Assembly: GCF_018143015.1 (NCBI RefSeq)
Contig: NC_054740.1
Coordinates: forward strand, 9,318,140-9,382,139
Source: Lytechinus variegatus
Taxonomy: Eukaryota > Echinodermata > Echinoidea > Temnopleuroida > Toxopneustidae
DNA length: 64,000 nt
Direction: 5' to 3'
Numbering within the stretch: the stretch's first letter is position 1; each line of letters begins with the position of its first letter. Made by a program: the position numbers and the translations under genes. Shown here piece by piece: positions 32,511-45,285 of this stretch. The notes under the pieces were generated by a model. The model was not told where the DNA came from, made no database searches, and saw only the letters and a list, made by a program, of their open reading frames with translations.

Positions 32511-34060
32511 ATTGAAAAAAATTGTGTTTGGGTCTAGAATCCAAAAAGGATGCACTCCACAGTGTGTATAAAGAAAAACGGGACAGATTTGAAGTCTATA
32601 AAATTTTTGTTTCAAATTAAGATGTCTATATTTTAGTGTAAATAGGTGCTCTGAAATCTTATCTTTCAAATGCGATAACAAAAAATAGTTTTGTTCATGC
32701 TTGAATGACCACGGAATGTTTTCGTCTGGAGTTAAAAAGTGACATATAATGATAAATATGATGATCGGACTTCTTGCTAATTAGCAGACTTCCTCTTAAC
32801 CTTTCATTATCTTTGCCACAATTTTCGAACTGTGCGATAAAAGTTAATTTTCAAATCTGATTATTTGCTTGAATTGTTGTGTTGATGTTTATATTTAATT
32901 TGTTCTCTTTTAACTTTGAATATTCCTTCTTTCCCATTCATTAAAAAAAAGATATTTCACCCGAAGTATGGGAGAGCATGTATTTTTTTTCTCATATACT
33001 TTCATTGTGTGCTACAAAGGTTATGGTGCCTTTGAATAGTGGCATACAGATGGGCGGGTGCTCTGGGGTGCCCCCCCCCCATATAATCTATCATGACCAA
33101 GAAAAAAAGTGGAAAGGAAATAAAAGGAAAAGGAATAGTGGCATACAGATGGGCGGGTGCTCTGGCTCTGGGGTGCCCCCCCCCCATAAGAAAAAAATCA
33201 TGACCAAGATAAAAAGTGGAAAGGAAATAAAAGGAAAGAAAGTAAAATATGATTTATTTTCTGAATATTGTGTCAAAAGCTATCACAAAATTTGATATTT
33301 TAATAACAAAGTGGAAATTTTTTCCTGCTCGCTTCGCTTGCTCACAACTTTTTAATACATTTTACCCAATCTGCCATCTAGCTCCTTCAAAATTGACTCG
33401 ATACACCATTGCCATTGAAAGACATGAATCCTTTCCTGTTTGTCCTGTCAAGCACATAATTAAACTTCGTCAAGGAATCAATAACCCCTTGAAAATATGG
33501 ATTCATGTCTTTTAAAGGTACCATAACATGTAAATTTGTTTTACATAGTAAAAGGATTTTAATTACAAGTTCTCCCAATTAATAATGCAAATCTTTTTGC
33601 TTGGGTTGACAAAAGGTCTTTTTTTAAATTATGAAGGAAAATTCATAAGTAAAAGGTAAAAGAAGTTTAAAGGAAATAACGAAATAATTCAAGTAAATAA
33701 ATAAATTTCTAAATGAAATTTGACAGCATAATTAGAAAATTATGGCAAAGATAATGAAAAGGAAGTCTGTGATAAGCAAGAAGTCTGATCATTAATTTCT
33801 CATTTCCGTCCTTTTTTCGCAAGCCTGTTTTTTAACCCCCGAAAAAAGTCCTGTGTTCACTCAAGCATGAACATAATTTATTTTTCTGAATGGTGTTTCA
33901 AAGATAGATTTCAGGGCATCTATAAACACCAAAATATAGATATCATAATTTGAAACAATTTTTTACAGACCTTTCAAAACTGTCCCCATTTTTTTTATAT
34001 GCACTGAATATGAAGAAAATAAAGTTGCAGCTGGAGAAATAATGGGTTGAATATTAATAG
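32510..34060. mobile_element. 1.5-kb foldback element with duplicated loop segment
   Basis: The arms at about 32510-32960 and 33620-34060 are inverted copies (for example TTTTGTTCATGCTTGA / TCAAGCATGAACAT, and ATTATCTTTGCC / GGCAAAGATAAT). The loop has a tandem duplication at 33035-33240 (GAATAGTGGCATACAGATGG, then GCGGGTGCTCTG and a C-run). No coding capacity was seen. Confidence 0.7.
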
Positions 34061-34589
34061 CTCTGTGTAATTGCTGCATTTGCCCATTTATTCCCATTTG
34101 GTAATAGCTAATTTCACTTAGTGTCATCTTTTAAAAACAATCTATGATTTTAACTGGCATATTAGCTGTCAGGAAATAACAAAACCTAAGAAAAGGGCAC
34201 CTGCAAGTACATAGATTTAGTAACCTGTTAAAGATATTTTTCTATTTAGGCTAGAGTTATTCCCCTCCCCCCCCCTCTCTCCCTTTCTCTATCCCTCTTC
34301 CTATGTTTTTATTAAATTCCCCCATTCAACATTCTCTTTTCCAATATATTTCAACAATGTCCTTTCTTTCTGTCTTTCTCTATTTTTTTTCTTTCTGTCT
34401 TTCTTAATTTCCTTTACTTTCTGTTTTTTTTCTGTCTTTCCTTCTCTTTCTTTCACTCTTTTTGCTGTGTGCCTTTTCTGGTGCTTGATTTGCATATGAG
34501 TCTTTCCTTTTTTATTGTTTGTTTTGTTTGGAGTATTTTCAATCTCAAGTCGATTAACACCAATTTCCTTTCTATTTTGTGCTTCTCTC

Positions 34590-34705
34590 AAACAGGAACT
34601 TCACAAGGGCAGAAAACAACACAGCGCACCAACTCCAAACAAACGCTAACATGCGATATGCTCCAGATGATAATAATAAATGTTTCTTTACCAGGCATTC
34701 AATAG
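34590..34705 (+). CDS. Possible terminal exon of an unidentified gene (weak)
   Basis: A good acceptor (CTTCTCTCAAACAG) at about 34589 leads to an open frame of about 36 codons ending in TAG. The following 650 bp are repeat-poor and contain AATAAA at 35321, which would fit a 3' UTR. No domain is visible and no upstream exon was found, so this is only a possibility. Confidence 0.2.
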
Positions 34706-34863
34706 AAAACAAACGAATCATAACAATTTATTGTAGTTCAACCTTGACATTGAAGGACCAGGGTCGAAATGTTGCGCACAATATCACAGAATTCAGTATT
34801 CAAAAGTCGACAAAGTACAGTAACACTTTTACAGGGTTTTTGTTGTTTCTTAAATCTTTGTAA

Positions 34864-36050
34864 GAAAGAAAGTATATGAAAAATGTACTGCCATTTGCCT
34901 AAAATCATTACACACAGGGTGCAGGCATTTCTCAAAGTATATTCAAAGAAGTGTAAAGCAATGTGTTATTTCATTTCTGAAAAGCACAAATCATGCTTAC
35001 CCAAGAAACCTGATGCGAAAGATTTCAACATGTCAGGAGCAATGTATTTTACAATACGAGTTAGTCAATGTCACCTACATGTAGTCCAGTGAACCTTGCT
35101 TTAATATGTGGATGCTGCTTATTTGATATTTAGATTTTGATCATGACCTCAAGTCAGTTATTGATAAATATGCTGTGAAGTATTGGAGAGTGACAATGAA
35201 TTTATAACTGTACAGCTATTAAAAAAATATTAATGTGGAATTTACAAAATTTGGGGGCATATTTATGCAGTAAGTCAGGATTTGTTTTACCTGAATCATG
35301 CTGTTTTAATTGAAATGAAATGGAATAAATTTATGATTGTTTAAAGAATATGAAACTATTTTCTGTATTTTCTTTTTGTTATATTCTGTATGTAATCGTG
35401 CCTGCTAACCATGACAATCAAGATGTAGGAACAGCATTAAATCTCTTGTTCAATGCTACAGAAAAAAAAACACCCATCGACGTAGGAACATGACAGAAAG
35501 TACCATTTTTCTTTCTCCCGAATGGGAATATTCCTAAATCAATAAAACAATTGGCAGGTAATATGTATGATAATTATGCAGCTAAGTTAAGGAACATTTC
35601 TGTAACAATAAGATTAAACAATAACCGCATTTTGTTGGGTTGGGTATTTACATGTAGATGAATTGTACATTCCATCCAAGATTTCTCTTTTTTATGTGGC
35701 GCTCAAATTCTCGAGAGTAGTTGAAATATTGATGTCAAAGCTCCAGATTTCCTTTTCTCCAAATTTGTTTAGGCTAGTCGTTGCAGATACCATGGTAATT
35801 GTAGCAGGGAAAGGTGAAGACAGACACGAGTGAGAGGGGAAGGGGGCAAAGAGAAGGGTGGAGGGGGGGGGGCAAGGAAGGAAGATAGATTTAGGGATTA
35901 TGAAGACAAAAGGGCGAAGATAAATAAAGGATGAGAAAGCAGAGAAAGACTGAAGAGATAAGGAAAAGAACGAAAATGAGATAAGAATGTATTATTGAAA
36001 GGAAAATAGAGAGATGAAGCATCGATTGAGGAAGATTAAGGGGAGGGGTA
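34864..36050. other. Intergenic; purine-rich tract 35815-36050
   Basis: The first half is ordinary AT-rich DNA. The second is strongly A/G-biased (GAGAGGGGAAGGGGGC and similar) and non-coding. Confidence 0.5.
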
Positions 36051-37018
36051 TTACAGGGGAAGTACACCTCAGATAAGGATGAAGTGGATAAAAAGAGAGA
36101 ATGAAATACGCCTAATGCTAAAAATGTAATTAGTATCGTATGTAAAATAATAAAGTAATGACGTTTTAAAATTTCATTTGTTTCACAAAACGAAGAGAAT
36201 ATGCACTTCAGTACTTTATTCTATGAATTTATAGAATATTCACCTTTTTGTCGATGTGATAATAAGACCATCAAAATTTGATTGCAAAATGTTACAACAA
36301 TTCCAGATCATGGAGGAATCAAACATTGTTTTATATGGTGAAGAGATATCAAAATATTCTACATTTTATCATCGACTCTGTAGCGCACATTTTGTGCATT
36401 TTCTGGTTTATTGATAAAAATTAAAAAAAAAATTGCGACAAAGTCGAATTGCAATGAGTTTACAAAGGTACAGAGGCATTACATAAGCATAATAATACAA
36501 AAAGTAAATTGAAATATTAATTCAAAAATATATCACATAATCATATATTCGTAATTTCATAAAAAGGGAATACATATTTAACACAATTTAGAAGTATGTA
36601 TAATACGAGTTCAATTAAAAAATACATATATCATATGAAATCAGAGAAGGATAAAGAATATGCATGTAGATGGAGGAGAAATAAAGGTGAAGAAGGAAAG
36701 GAGGGGAGAAGATAATGAAGTTACGGAGAGGAGAAACACGAGAAGAGAAAAAGGTGAAAAGGAAAAGGATACAAAAGAAAAGGAAGGATGGAAGATGAAT
36801 CACAGACTGAAATGTTGATAATTCAATGCAAAAATAATATTGCAAATTGACCCATATATGACAATGACACTATGTGATGAAATAATGGAAAATATGATGT
36901 AACTTTTATATTTTACATCCGATTTTGATGGAATTTTCAGCACTTTGCTTGTTTGATTTTGATCTTACTCCCAATCAAAACTCAACTGTTTTCCGGGGGT
37001 ATTCGACTTCCCCTTTAA
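36051..37018. mobile_element. TTAA-type foldback MITE, old and enlarged
   Basis: The left end TTACAGGGGAAGT and right end ACTTCCCCTTTAA (right TTAA 37015-37018) match the family ends. The internal CCGATTTTGATGGAATTTTC block is shared with the copy at 38260. About 450 bp of unrelated AT- and A/G-rich DNA (36370-36830) enlarges the middle. The left TTAA has mutated to TTAC. Confidence 0.65.
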
Positions 37019-37368
37019 ATGTGTTAAGAGAAATAGAGTTGAGCAATAGCAAATGTGAAGAAAAAAATCTACTTTAAGTCATTGAAAGAGATGTGGAGAT
37101 TCGGGATGGGGTGAGGGATTTAGAAGTAGGACCTTCACGAAAAGGGGTCGGTAACATTAAACTTGACAACAACATAACTGCTAGAAGTATGACCTACACG
37201 AAAAGGGGTCGGTAACATTAAACTGGACAAAAACATAATTGCTATCCAGCAGACAACATCGCTCAACACCCAATCATGCCCAACGAAGGAAATAAACATA
37301 ACCAGACAAATATAAAAATCACAGCCTAATTTTCTGCTTTTTGATTCATTAAAGTAACCATGGTAACC

Positions 37369-39331
37369 TCAAACTTTAATCCTACTCTTGTACATCTCGT
37401 CGTAATACTCCATTATCTCATCGGTACATCTAATAACATCGGGAGTAAGCAGGGCACGTGATGGCATCTCGTTGGCCGGTAAAAACGCTCTGCTTTCCAC
37501 CGCCTTACTCGAAAAGGACGATACTGTCATTCGGAGTTCTTCAACTCCAATGGGTGACTTCCAGATTTTAAAGACGTCGGGGTCAGCCGAACAGCCGAAC
37601 GTCAGAAGCGACTTGTCGTAAGGCAATCCTACCGCTTGGCAGTACTTCGACAGAACTTCGGCCGGTTTCGTCAACAGATCGTCAGCATCGATCACGACCG
37701 GGTCATCTTCGTAATTCTGTCGGCAATGCTGCCAGAGGTCGTACAGGTCCTTGAAGAGCAGTCCTGGACCTACGTAGGGGTCGTCGCGCTGAAGATCGAA
37801 TTTGTTTTCGTCGGCTGCGTCGCCTTCTAGGGCTCCGATCATGGAGAGTTGCTCGAACATCGCCTTTCGGTTGGAGTGAAGGACGCGAAGCGGGTGGCGA
37901 ATGAAGAAAGTGTGTTTGAATCCCGGAGGAATGAAAGGGAAGACATCTTTGTTGACGGCGAATCCCATGTCTTTCACAAATACATGCTTACTAGTGCTAG
38001 AAGATAGGTTGGTCTTCACGGACGCATATCTGTTTAGAAAAGAATTGGGAGAGAAATTTGAAAGCGTATTTTACTTGCATGTCTTTCAACTGCATGTCCA
38101 TTATTGTTCAAAGAATAAAATTCGCTTGCTTACTTTGAAATTAGGCCCCTATATCATAACTGTCCAAGAAATTGCACTATCTGGGTCATCTTGTTATGAT
38201 AATGAATTCACAATTTATACAAGATTATACTATCAGTCAATGAAATTGAATAATTTCAATTAAAGGACATGTCCACCCCAACAAAAACTTGATCTAAATA
38301 AAAAGAGAAAAATTCAACTAGCATAACACTGAAAATTTCATCAAAATCGGATGTAAAATAAGAAAGTTATGACATTTTAAAGTTTCACTTCACAAAACAG
38401 TACTGTTATATACACATCTCGTTCAGTATACAAATGAGGGAACTGATGACATCACTCACTATTTCTTTTGTATTTTATTATATGAAATATGAAATATTTT
38501 GATTTTCTCGTCATTGTCATGTGATATGAAGTTTCATTCCTCCCTGCACACGTGGAATTCCATTACTTTAACATTTTGTGCTTCAGGCAAGGAGGTCCTA
38601 ATCGTTAAATTCGTAAAAATTGAAATATTGTATAATTCAAACGATAAAAAAACAAAAGAAAAAGTGAGTGAGTGACATCATCGACTCTCTCATTTGGATG
38701 TAACTGGCTCGTTCATATAACTATTTTGTTTAAAATAAGCGAAACTTTGAAATGTCATAACTTTCTTATTTTACATCCGATTTTGATGAAATCTTCAGCA
38801 TTGTGCGTGTCTGATTTTTCTCTATTGATTCAAATCAACATTTTTCTAAGGTGGACTTGACCTTTTAAAAAAACCTATTTTGCAAATTTGTTATAACAAC
38901 AAGTTTTATGGCACAGACTCCTGATCAGAATTCATCTCACACTAAATTTGATGTCACTTGGTGAGGTCAAGAAATTTGTTTTCATCTACTATGTCTATTT
39001 GTTATCAATTTTTGTGGTAGTTATGAATTTTTACTTACGGCAGCTGATCTGCTTTGAAATTAAAATGCGACACACTTTTCAGCATGTCGGCCACTTTCTG
39101 GAATGTATCTTCGTTTCCATCGTACGATGTCGGAAGATCAATTCCCAAGCGTCTCTTCGAATCGAGCTTGGCGGCGAAGCTGAAAAGGAAGGGTTCGTAC
39201 CAGACCTCGATTCCGTCGATGGCGCTGAGGGATCTGGTGAATGCACAGGCGGTCGAGCGAGGAACACACCATAGGAAAGTTCGCGTCTTACCATCTTCCA
39301 TATTCTTTGCTAATAATTCTATATGCGACAC
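37369..39331 (-). CDS. Sulfotransferase-like P-loop protein, two exons, complete
   Basis: Exon 1 is 39331-39039, starting with ATG and ending at a GTAAGT donor. Exon 2 is 38029-37369, after the acceptor TTTCTAAACAG. They join in phase 2 to give 317 residues. The N-terminal FLWCVPRSTACAFTRSL (residues 19-35) is the PAPS 5'-phosphosulfate loop in the variant form of a divergent animal family (WxxPRSxSTAFxR). KHVFVKDMGF (112-121) and FFIRHPLRVLHSNRKA (139-154) supply the second conserved block, with R142, S150 and R152 at the 3'-phosphate site. These proteins are predicted to transfer sulfate from PAPS; the acceptor is unknown. There is no signal peptide or membrane anchor, so it is probably soluble. 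The 1-kb intron contains a TTAA MITE. The fold call is firm; catalytic activity is inferred. Confidence 0.85.
38260..38868. mobile_element. TTAA foldback MITE in the sulfotransferase intron
   Basis: TTAAAGGACATGTCCACC on the left is mirrored by GGTGGACTTGACCTTTTAA on the right. AAAATCGGATGTAAAATAAG on the left matches CTTATTTTACATCCGATTTT on the right. TTAA is at both ends. Confidence 0.82.
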
Positions 39332-40251
39332 AAGTAAAATGATCAGCTAATAGTTCGATCCCGAGTTTGATCAAGGCTTATGTCCAAAGTAAAGATGAAT
39401 TTTAACAGCGATAGGTATAAATAAGCAAACTCTGAAATTGAATTAGTAAAATGTAAATGGGGGCATCCAGCCGAAGAGGGATCCCAAATTCTCAAACATC
39501 AAAGTAGAAACCGATCACTTGCAATCTTTATAAATAGGGAAAGTTAGATTAGGTTTATTATCTTGACTCGTATATGGTTATCTTGTTTTCTTAATATGAA
39601 AACACACGTTTAATTAGGGAAATGTATAGATTGTCTTGCGTTTCCCGATGCTCTGCACTTTTAAACTAACTTTTACTTTGCTTTCTATTGGAATTCGGCC
39701 AATATGGCCAATGTAGTTATTTCTGCCCCCAAACAAAATATTCTCTCGACGCCCCTGGGATGGCCATTAATCCGGAGATTGTTTATGTTATGGTGCAGGT
39801 GCGTAGCCAGCTGGGCGATTGGGGCGGTTGACTCCATCCCCCCCCCCCAAAAAAAAAAGACGGGGGAAAGAGTGGGAGGTGAAGGGAGAAAGGTAATTGG
39901 GTTTACCTGCTCATGTTTTATTTCCTCAAAACGAGACACTCATCCACCTCTCTCTTTTTGTATTTTCTCTACCCCCGTTTTTTTTCAGGACTAGTGTATT
40001 TCTTGCCAGCAATTATCAAGTATACATTCGGCATGGTATCAGAATAGAATTATCCCCCAAGAATCAATTTTACCAATTTTTCCCCTGTGAAGAGAGGACG
40101 CAAAATGGCCACGTTTTGGCATGGGTTGGAGTGCGTAGACATCACCATGAAATTTTGTCGATCTGTAATTCAGAACATTTCTCGACCTTAAAATAATGAC
40201 GGTTTGATGGTGGCGGTGGGAGAGGTTTGGGAGAAGGTCGAGGTTTCTGTT
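39332..40251. other. Intergenic; fragments of hAT-type ends
   Basis: CTCGACGCCCCTGG at 39747 and CAGGTGCGTAGCCAGCTGGG at 39797 look like isolated ends of the GC-ended elements seen elsewhere, but no complete element could be bounded. The region could also hold the sulfotransferase promoter; no motif was identified. Confidence 0.35.
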
Positions 40252-40340
40252 GGCGTTGTCAATTATGATGCTACTGATGATGATGGTGGTGATGATGATG
40301 TAGATGATGATGATGATGATGATGATGATGGTAGTGTTAG
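40252..40340. repeat. (GAT)n microsatellite
   Basis: GATGATGGT-type triplets run up to the left end of element F. Confidence 0.9.
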
Positions 40341-40348
40341 TGGTTATG

Positions 40349-43300
40349 CATAGGCGGATCCAGGGGGCGAGGGGCCCGGGCCCCCCTATTTTCGGAGCAA
40401 AAAAATGAAAAAGGGGGAAAAAAGAAAAAAAGAAAAAGAAGGGGAAAGAAAGGAGTAAAAATAAGAGGAGGAAGACGAGTGGATAAGTCAGGGGAAGACT
40501 TGGAAAATATTTTTTTTTAATGTTTCATGTCACTATACTAAATTTTCGCTCGCGCTTCGTGCTCGAATTGGTGGAGCAAAAAAATGAAAAGGGGGGGGGG
40601 AGAAAAAAAGAAAAGAAGGGGAAAGAAAGGAGTAAAAATAAGAGAAGGAAGACGAGTGGATAAGTCAGGGGAAGACTTGGAAAATATTTTTTTTTAATGT
40701 TTCATGTCACGATATTAAATTTTCGCTCGCGCTTCGCGCTCGCATTGCCTGTTCGATGAGATACATAACTTGCTCAATAGGCTGAATTGTAGCTTAAAAT
40801 ATCAAGTTTTGAAGTCAATATACAAACAATATTTCAGCTCGGACATCGAGCTTTCATTATCTTGTTTGATTTACGAAGTGCTCTGTAAAATGTCTGTTTT
40901 ATGGTGTGAATATCAACATTTTCAACGCAGCTTACGCTGTGCGCTCGCATTATTTTGATTTGCCAAGTAGACTTACCTATTCTTTTTATGTAATCCATAA
41001 GTTTCTCAAAATATCTCTTTCAGGTGTCTGATTATAAAAAAATGAAGGCCTATGAGCTACTCGCTGTGCGCTCGCATTTAGATTGGTGAGTTATGTATAT
41101 ACATATTATTATACATGTATATCAATTCTATAACAAACTAATTAAATTTATGACAGTTTATAAAAAAAAAATCGGCTAGCAATTTGCGCTCGCTTTATTT
41201 TTTAAATATATATACCCATGAATCATATTCATGATTACAAAAGTGCTTAAAATAGTCAGTTTTTAGGCCTCAATGTCAATTAATTTCACGCATTAATTAG
41301 GCTTATTAGATTGATAAAATATGATAACATTTTTATGAATTCCTAATAACTAAATTATCTTTTTTCAGAAAGGAATATCGACAAGTTTCATATTATGCTT
41401 AGGAAGAGAAATATGAGGATATATAAATGATCACTTTAATGTGATGGCAAAATGTCCTTTAGCCTATAGCTAGAATGTCCCGATCCTCGGTCAAAATGAT
41501 TATAAAGCATCAGCTCGCGCTTGGCGCTCGCATCATGTATTGAGTGCTATCAAAATTTCCCTACACAGTGCTTCAAATAGTGCATAAATTGATCATTTTT
41601 ATATCGGAATATCAAATATTGGTTTTCATAATAAAAAAATATAATTCAGTATATTCAGATTCTAACACGTGCAAACTGTCATGTTTACGGGGCATGTTCA
41701 TTGAGATACGCAAAATTTAAAATGTACTAAAATTATCCAGTTTCAGATCAGAATATCCAAAATTTTCTGCTCGCACTTTGCGCTCGCATTATTAATGTAG
41801 AAAGATACTAAATTATACTCATCCTATTTCATGATTTACAAAACATGAATAGAGTGTCCCGTTTTTAGGTTTGATATCTCTTTTTTTCCCGCTTGCATCA
41901 ATAAATTGTTTTGTTATATACCAATAGCATTCATGATTACAGAAAGTGCAAATAACGTCAAATTTTCTAGGTCGGAATGTCAAAAGTTTTCAGCTCGCGC
42001 TTCGCACTCGCATTATTTATCCGTTAAAATGTGTATCGTCTTAATTGCTAACTGCAAAACGTCCTTAACAGGGCCAGAACGCAACAGTTGCATAGCTAGG
42101 ATTTTTTTTCCTGGGGGGCACTGGGGGTCCTTGCTTTTTCAGGGGGGGCACCGGCCATTTTTTCCGATGTGTGTGTATGTGTCACAAGGGCAGATCCGAA
42201 TTTCGCCAATAGGGGACGGGGTCCGAAATTATCTTCACCTATATTTTCCTCGATCAGTCACTTCTTAGTTTTCTTCTTATAAACAACATAAACATGAAAG
42301 AATCTCATTAGCCTTATAAGAAAGTGCGAGCGCGAAGGGCGAGCGATTTTTTTTTTTTTTCACTTTCATGTACTTTGTCCCGAAAATTTAATATTCTGGG
42401 CAATGTTATATGTGATCCTGAACAAGATTTGTATGTACCTAGATGGTTACTGCGAACGAGCAGAAATTTGTATTAACTGTTCTAGCATTATCTAAAAGGG
42501 ACCTGTTAAGGACTGCTTACAGTTACCCACGAAGACGGTATATATTTCAATGATGCGAGCGCGAAGCGCGAGCAATTTTTTTTTTACATTACGACTTAAA
42601 AATTGTCATTCTAGGCACTTTTTGTATTAATAAATCGGATAGGTATGTAACTAAACAATTGATGCGAGCGCGAAGCGCGAGAGGAAGAAAATTGAGATTT
42701 TAGACCTAAAAGCAGGACACACTATTATATTTTTGTAAATCATTAATAGGATATAGCTAATTGGGTATCATTGATAATGCGATCGTGAAGCGTGTGCAGA
42801 CAATTATTGATATTCTGATGTGAAACTTGATAATATAAGTACATTTTGAATAAACAACATGCAGGCTATCGCGCATGATTTAGATTTAGACCTAGAATCT
42901 GGGCATTCTGAATACAATTGTTTAATGGAACATTATCGAATACACGTACACAATATTAACTTGGCAAATCAAACAATGTGACAACGCAGTGTGAACTTAA
43001 AATGCTGATATGTAGACCACAAAACGGACATTTTACAGAGCACTTAAATTTGTAAATGAAAAAAAATAATGAAAGCTCGATATCCGAGCTAAAATATGTT
43101 TTGTATATTGACTTCAAAACTTGCTCCATATCAGCCTATTGAGCAAGATATGAATTTAATCGAACAGGCAATTCTGGCGCGAAGCGCAAGCAAAAATTTT
43201 ATTTAGTAACATGAAAGATTTTTTTTTTGCAAGTCCTCCCCTCACATTATTTAATTCACTCTTCTTCCTCCTCTTATTTTTCTCTTCTTTTTTTTTCTTC

Positions 43301-43960
43301 TGTCTTTCTTCGTCTTTTCCTTTTTTCGTCTTTCTCCCTTTTTTTGCTCTGCCAATTTTTTTCTGGGGGGAGCACCTGGGGGGCACGTGCCCCCCAGGCC
43401 CCCCGTAGCTACGCCACTGGAACGCAAAGTAAACATATCTGCTCGCGAGTCCGCACTCACAGTAATACGCATTGTTCAGGTTCACAAACATTGCCCAGAA
43501 TGTTCAATTTTAAGGACAAAAATACATGAAATTTCACATTTTTTTTTAGCTCGGACTTCGCGCTCGCGCTATTTAAATAGGGCTTATAAGAGATTATTGC
43601 ACACATTATATGTTGTTTAAAAAAAAAGAATAAAACTATGAAATGACTGATAGGACATGGGTGATTTGCCTCCCCCTCCCAATTTTTTACGACTAAGAAA
43701 CAATAAGAGAAAAGGAAAAGGATGAGGATGGAAACATTATATTTCAAATATTATGTCAAAATCTATCACGAACTTGGATTTTTGTAATAAAAAAAAATTA
43801 TCAATTTTACGCGATACGCCATATCGAGCCCCCTTAAAAACTGTAGGCTAATTACGCCACTGAAACAACCCCTTCAAAGAATCAAACAAAAATCAACTAT
43901 GAGCTATAAAAAAAATCGCCCCCCCCCCTCCCTCATTGGAGGAAGCAGGATCCACCCCTG
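40349..43960. mobile_element. hAT-like non-autonomous element F (host of E)
   Basis: The left end CATAGGCGGATCC and right end GGATCCACCCCTG are inverted. GGTTATG flanks both sides, a 7-bp direct repeat if the right border is taken one base in, so the duplication is imperfect. The interior is a long series of degenerate units built around GCTCGCGCTTCGCGCTCGC, in one orientation to about 42000 and the opposite after 42320 (in E). No transposase frame was seen. Element E is inserted at 42085. Confidence 0.65.
42077..43427. mobile_element. hAT-like element E, perfect 8-bp target duplication
   Basis: GAACGCAA lies at 42077-42084 and 43420-43427. The element (42085-43419) starts CAGTTGCATAGCTAGG and ends CCCGTAGCTACGCCACTG, the hAT-like CAGTGGCGTAGCTA terminus. 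A perfect 24-bp palindrome (half CCTGGGGGGCAC) lies at 43375-43398, next to the right end. The core has GCGAGCGCGAAGCGCGAGC units (42324, 42555, 42664). Confidence 0.85.
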
Positions 43961-44723
43961 GTTATGGTGGTACATGACGATGATGATGATGCATGGTCAG
44001 TGGCGTACCGTGGGTCACGGCATGGGGGGGGGGCACCAGCAAAAATTTTGAGTCACTTTGTGAGCGCGCTATATACGCTCAGATGCAAAGTATACTGACC
44101 TAATGGAGACATTTTTAAAGACAGAGCCATTAAACTGATATGTAGGTGGTCTCTGGTCAAATAATGCGAGCGCGAGCTGAAAATTTTTGATATTCAGACC
44201 TAAAAAGAGGCATTATAGACAAATTTGTGTAATCATGATACGTACCTGTCTCGCTAAACAAAAAAATACGAAGCGCGAGTTGAAGTTTTTGAATTGACCC
44301 CAAACAGGGACATTTTAAGGACTATATTTTAGGAGTCCATTAAGAGTATACATCTTTCACCATACTCATCTAATGCGAGTGCCAAGTACTTGCTGATTTT
44401 GCTAGAATTACTTTTAAACATATGAAGCACTTGTGGTCATTGTAATCATGATTAACATGCACATCTCACTAATCAATATTGCGAGCGCGAAGCGCGAGCT
44501 AAAAAATTAGGAAATTCAGACCGCCCTGAAGAGCATTCTAAGGCTTGTTTGTAAAAATTCACTAGCTATAAGACCCGCGAGCTGAAATTTTTTTTACATT
44601 CAGATCAGAAAAAGGGATTTTAGGAATTCATGAAGAGCAGACATATCTCACGAACCCACTAATGTGAACGTAAGCACGGACAGGAAATGTTTTATATTAA
44701 GAATTTAAAATGTGGCAATCACT

Positions 44724-45175
44724 TTAAAGGGGAAGTTCACCCTGAAGAAAACTTTGTTGTAAAAATAGCAGAAAAAAATAGTAAAAAAATATTGGGGAAG
44801 GTTTGAGGAAAATCCGTTAAAGAGTAAGAAAGTTATGAGAGTTAAAAGTTTTGGATTTGTGACGTCATAAACGATTCCTGATGACTTAATTTTGTTTTCT
44901 ATTCATGATAGGGTGTGAAATGATTTATCTATTGATATACAAAAGGTACAATGAAAACCATTTTCAATTTCTGAGAAAATGACATTTCATTGATTCTTTA
45001 CCATTCGCTATGTAGGAATGCTGCACGCATATATGACGTCACAAATCAAATAATTGAAATTCTAATAACTTTTAAATTATTTGATGAATTTTTCTCAAAC
45101 CTTCGGCAATATTTTTTATATTTTTTTCTGCTATTTTTACAATAAACTTTTTGTCAGGGTGAACTTCCCCTTTAA
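44724..45175. mobile_element. TTAA foldback MITE inside element C
   Basis: TTAAAGGGGAAGTTCACCCT on the left and AGGGTGAACTTCCCCTTTAA on the right are flanked by TTAA. Element D, a paralogue of C, has the uninterrupted site (GGCAATCACTTTAGG at 46044), which shows the insertion directly. Confidence 0.88.
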
Positions 45176-45285
45176 GTAGTCATGAAAAAGAAGCAAATGT
45201 CACTACATCGATCATGAAACAATAATAACTCGATCAAGTGCGAGGAAATATATGTGGTGTGTACTTGAAAACGGGAGGTTTTAGT

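Noticed and set aside
34301-34591. Lys/Arg-rich minus-strand open frame
   Set aside because: It comes from a T/C-rich low-complexity tract and has no domain.
43211-43491. Phe/Ser-rich and Lys-rich open frames on both strands
   Set aside because: Low-complexity T/C-rich segment inside element E.
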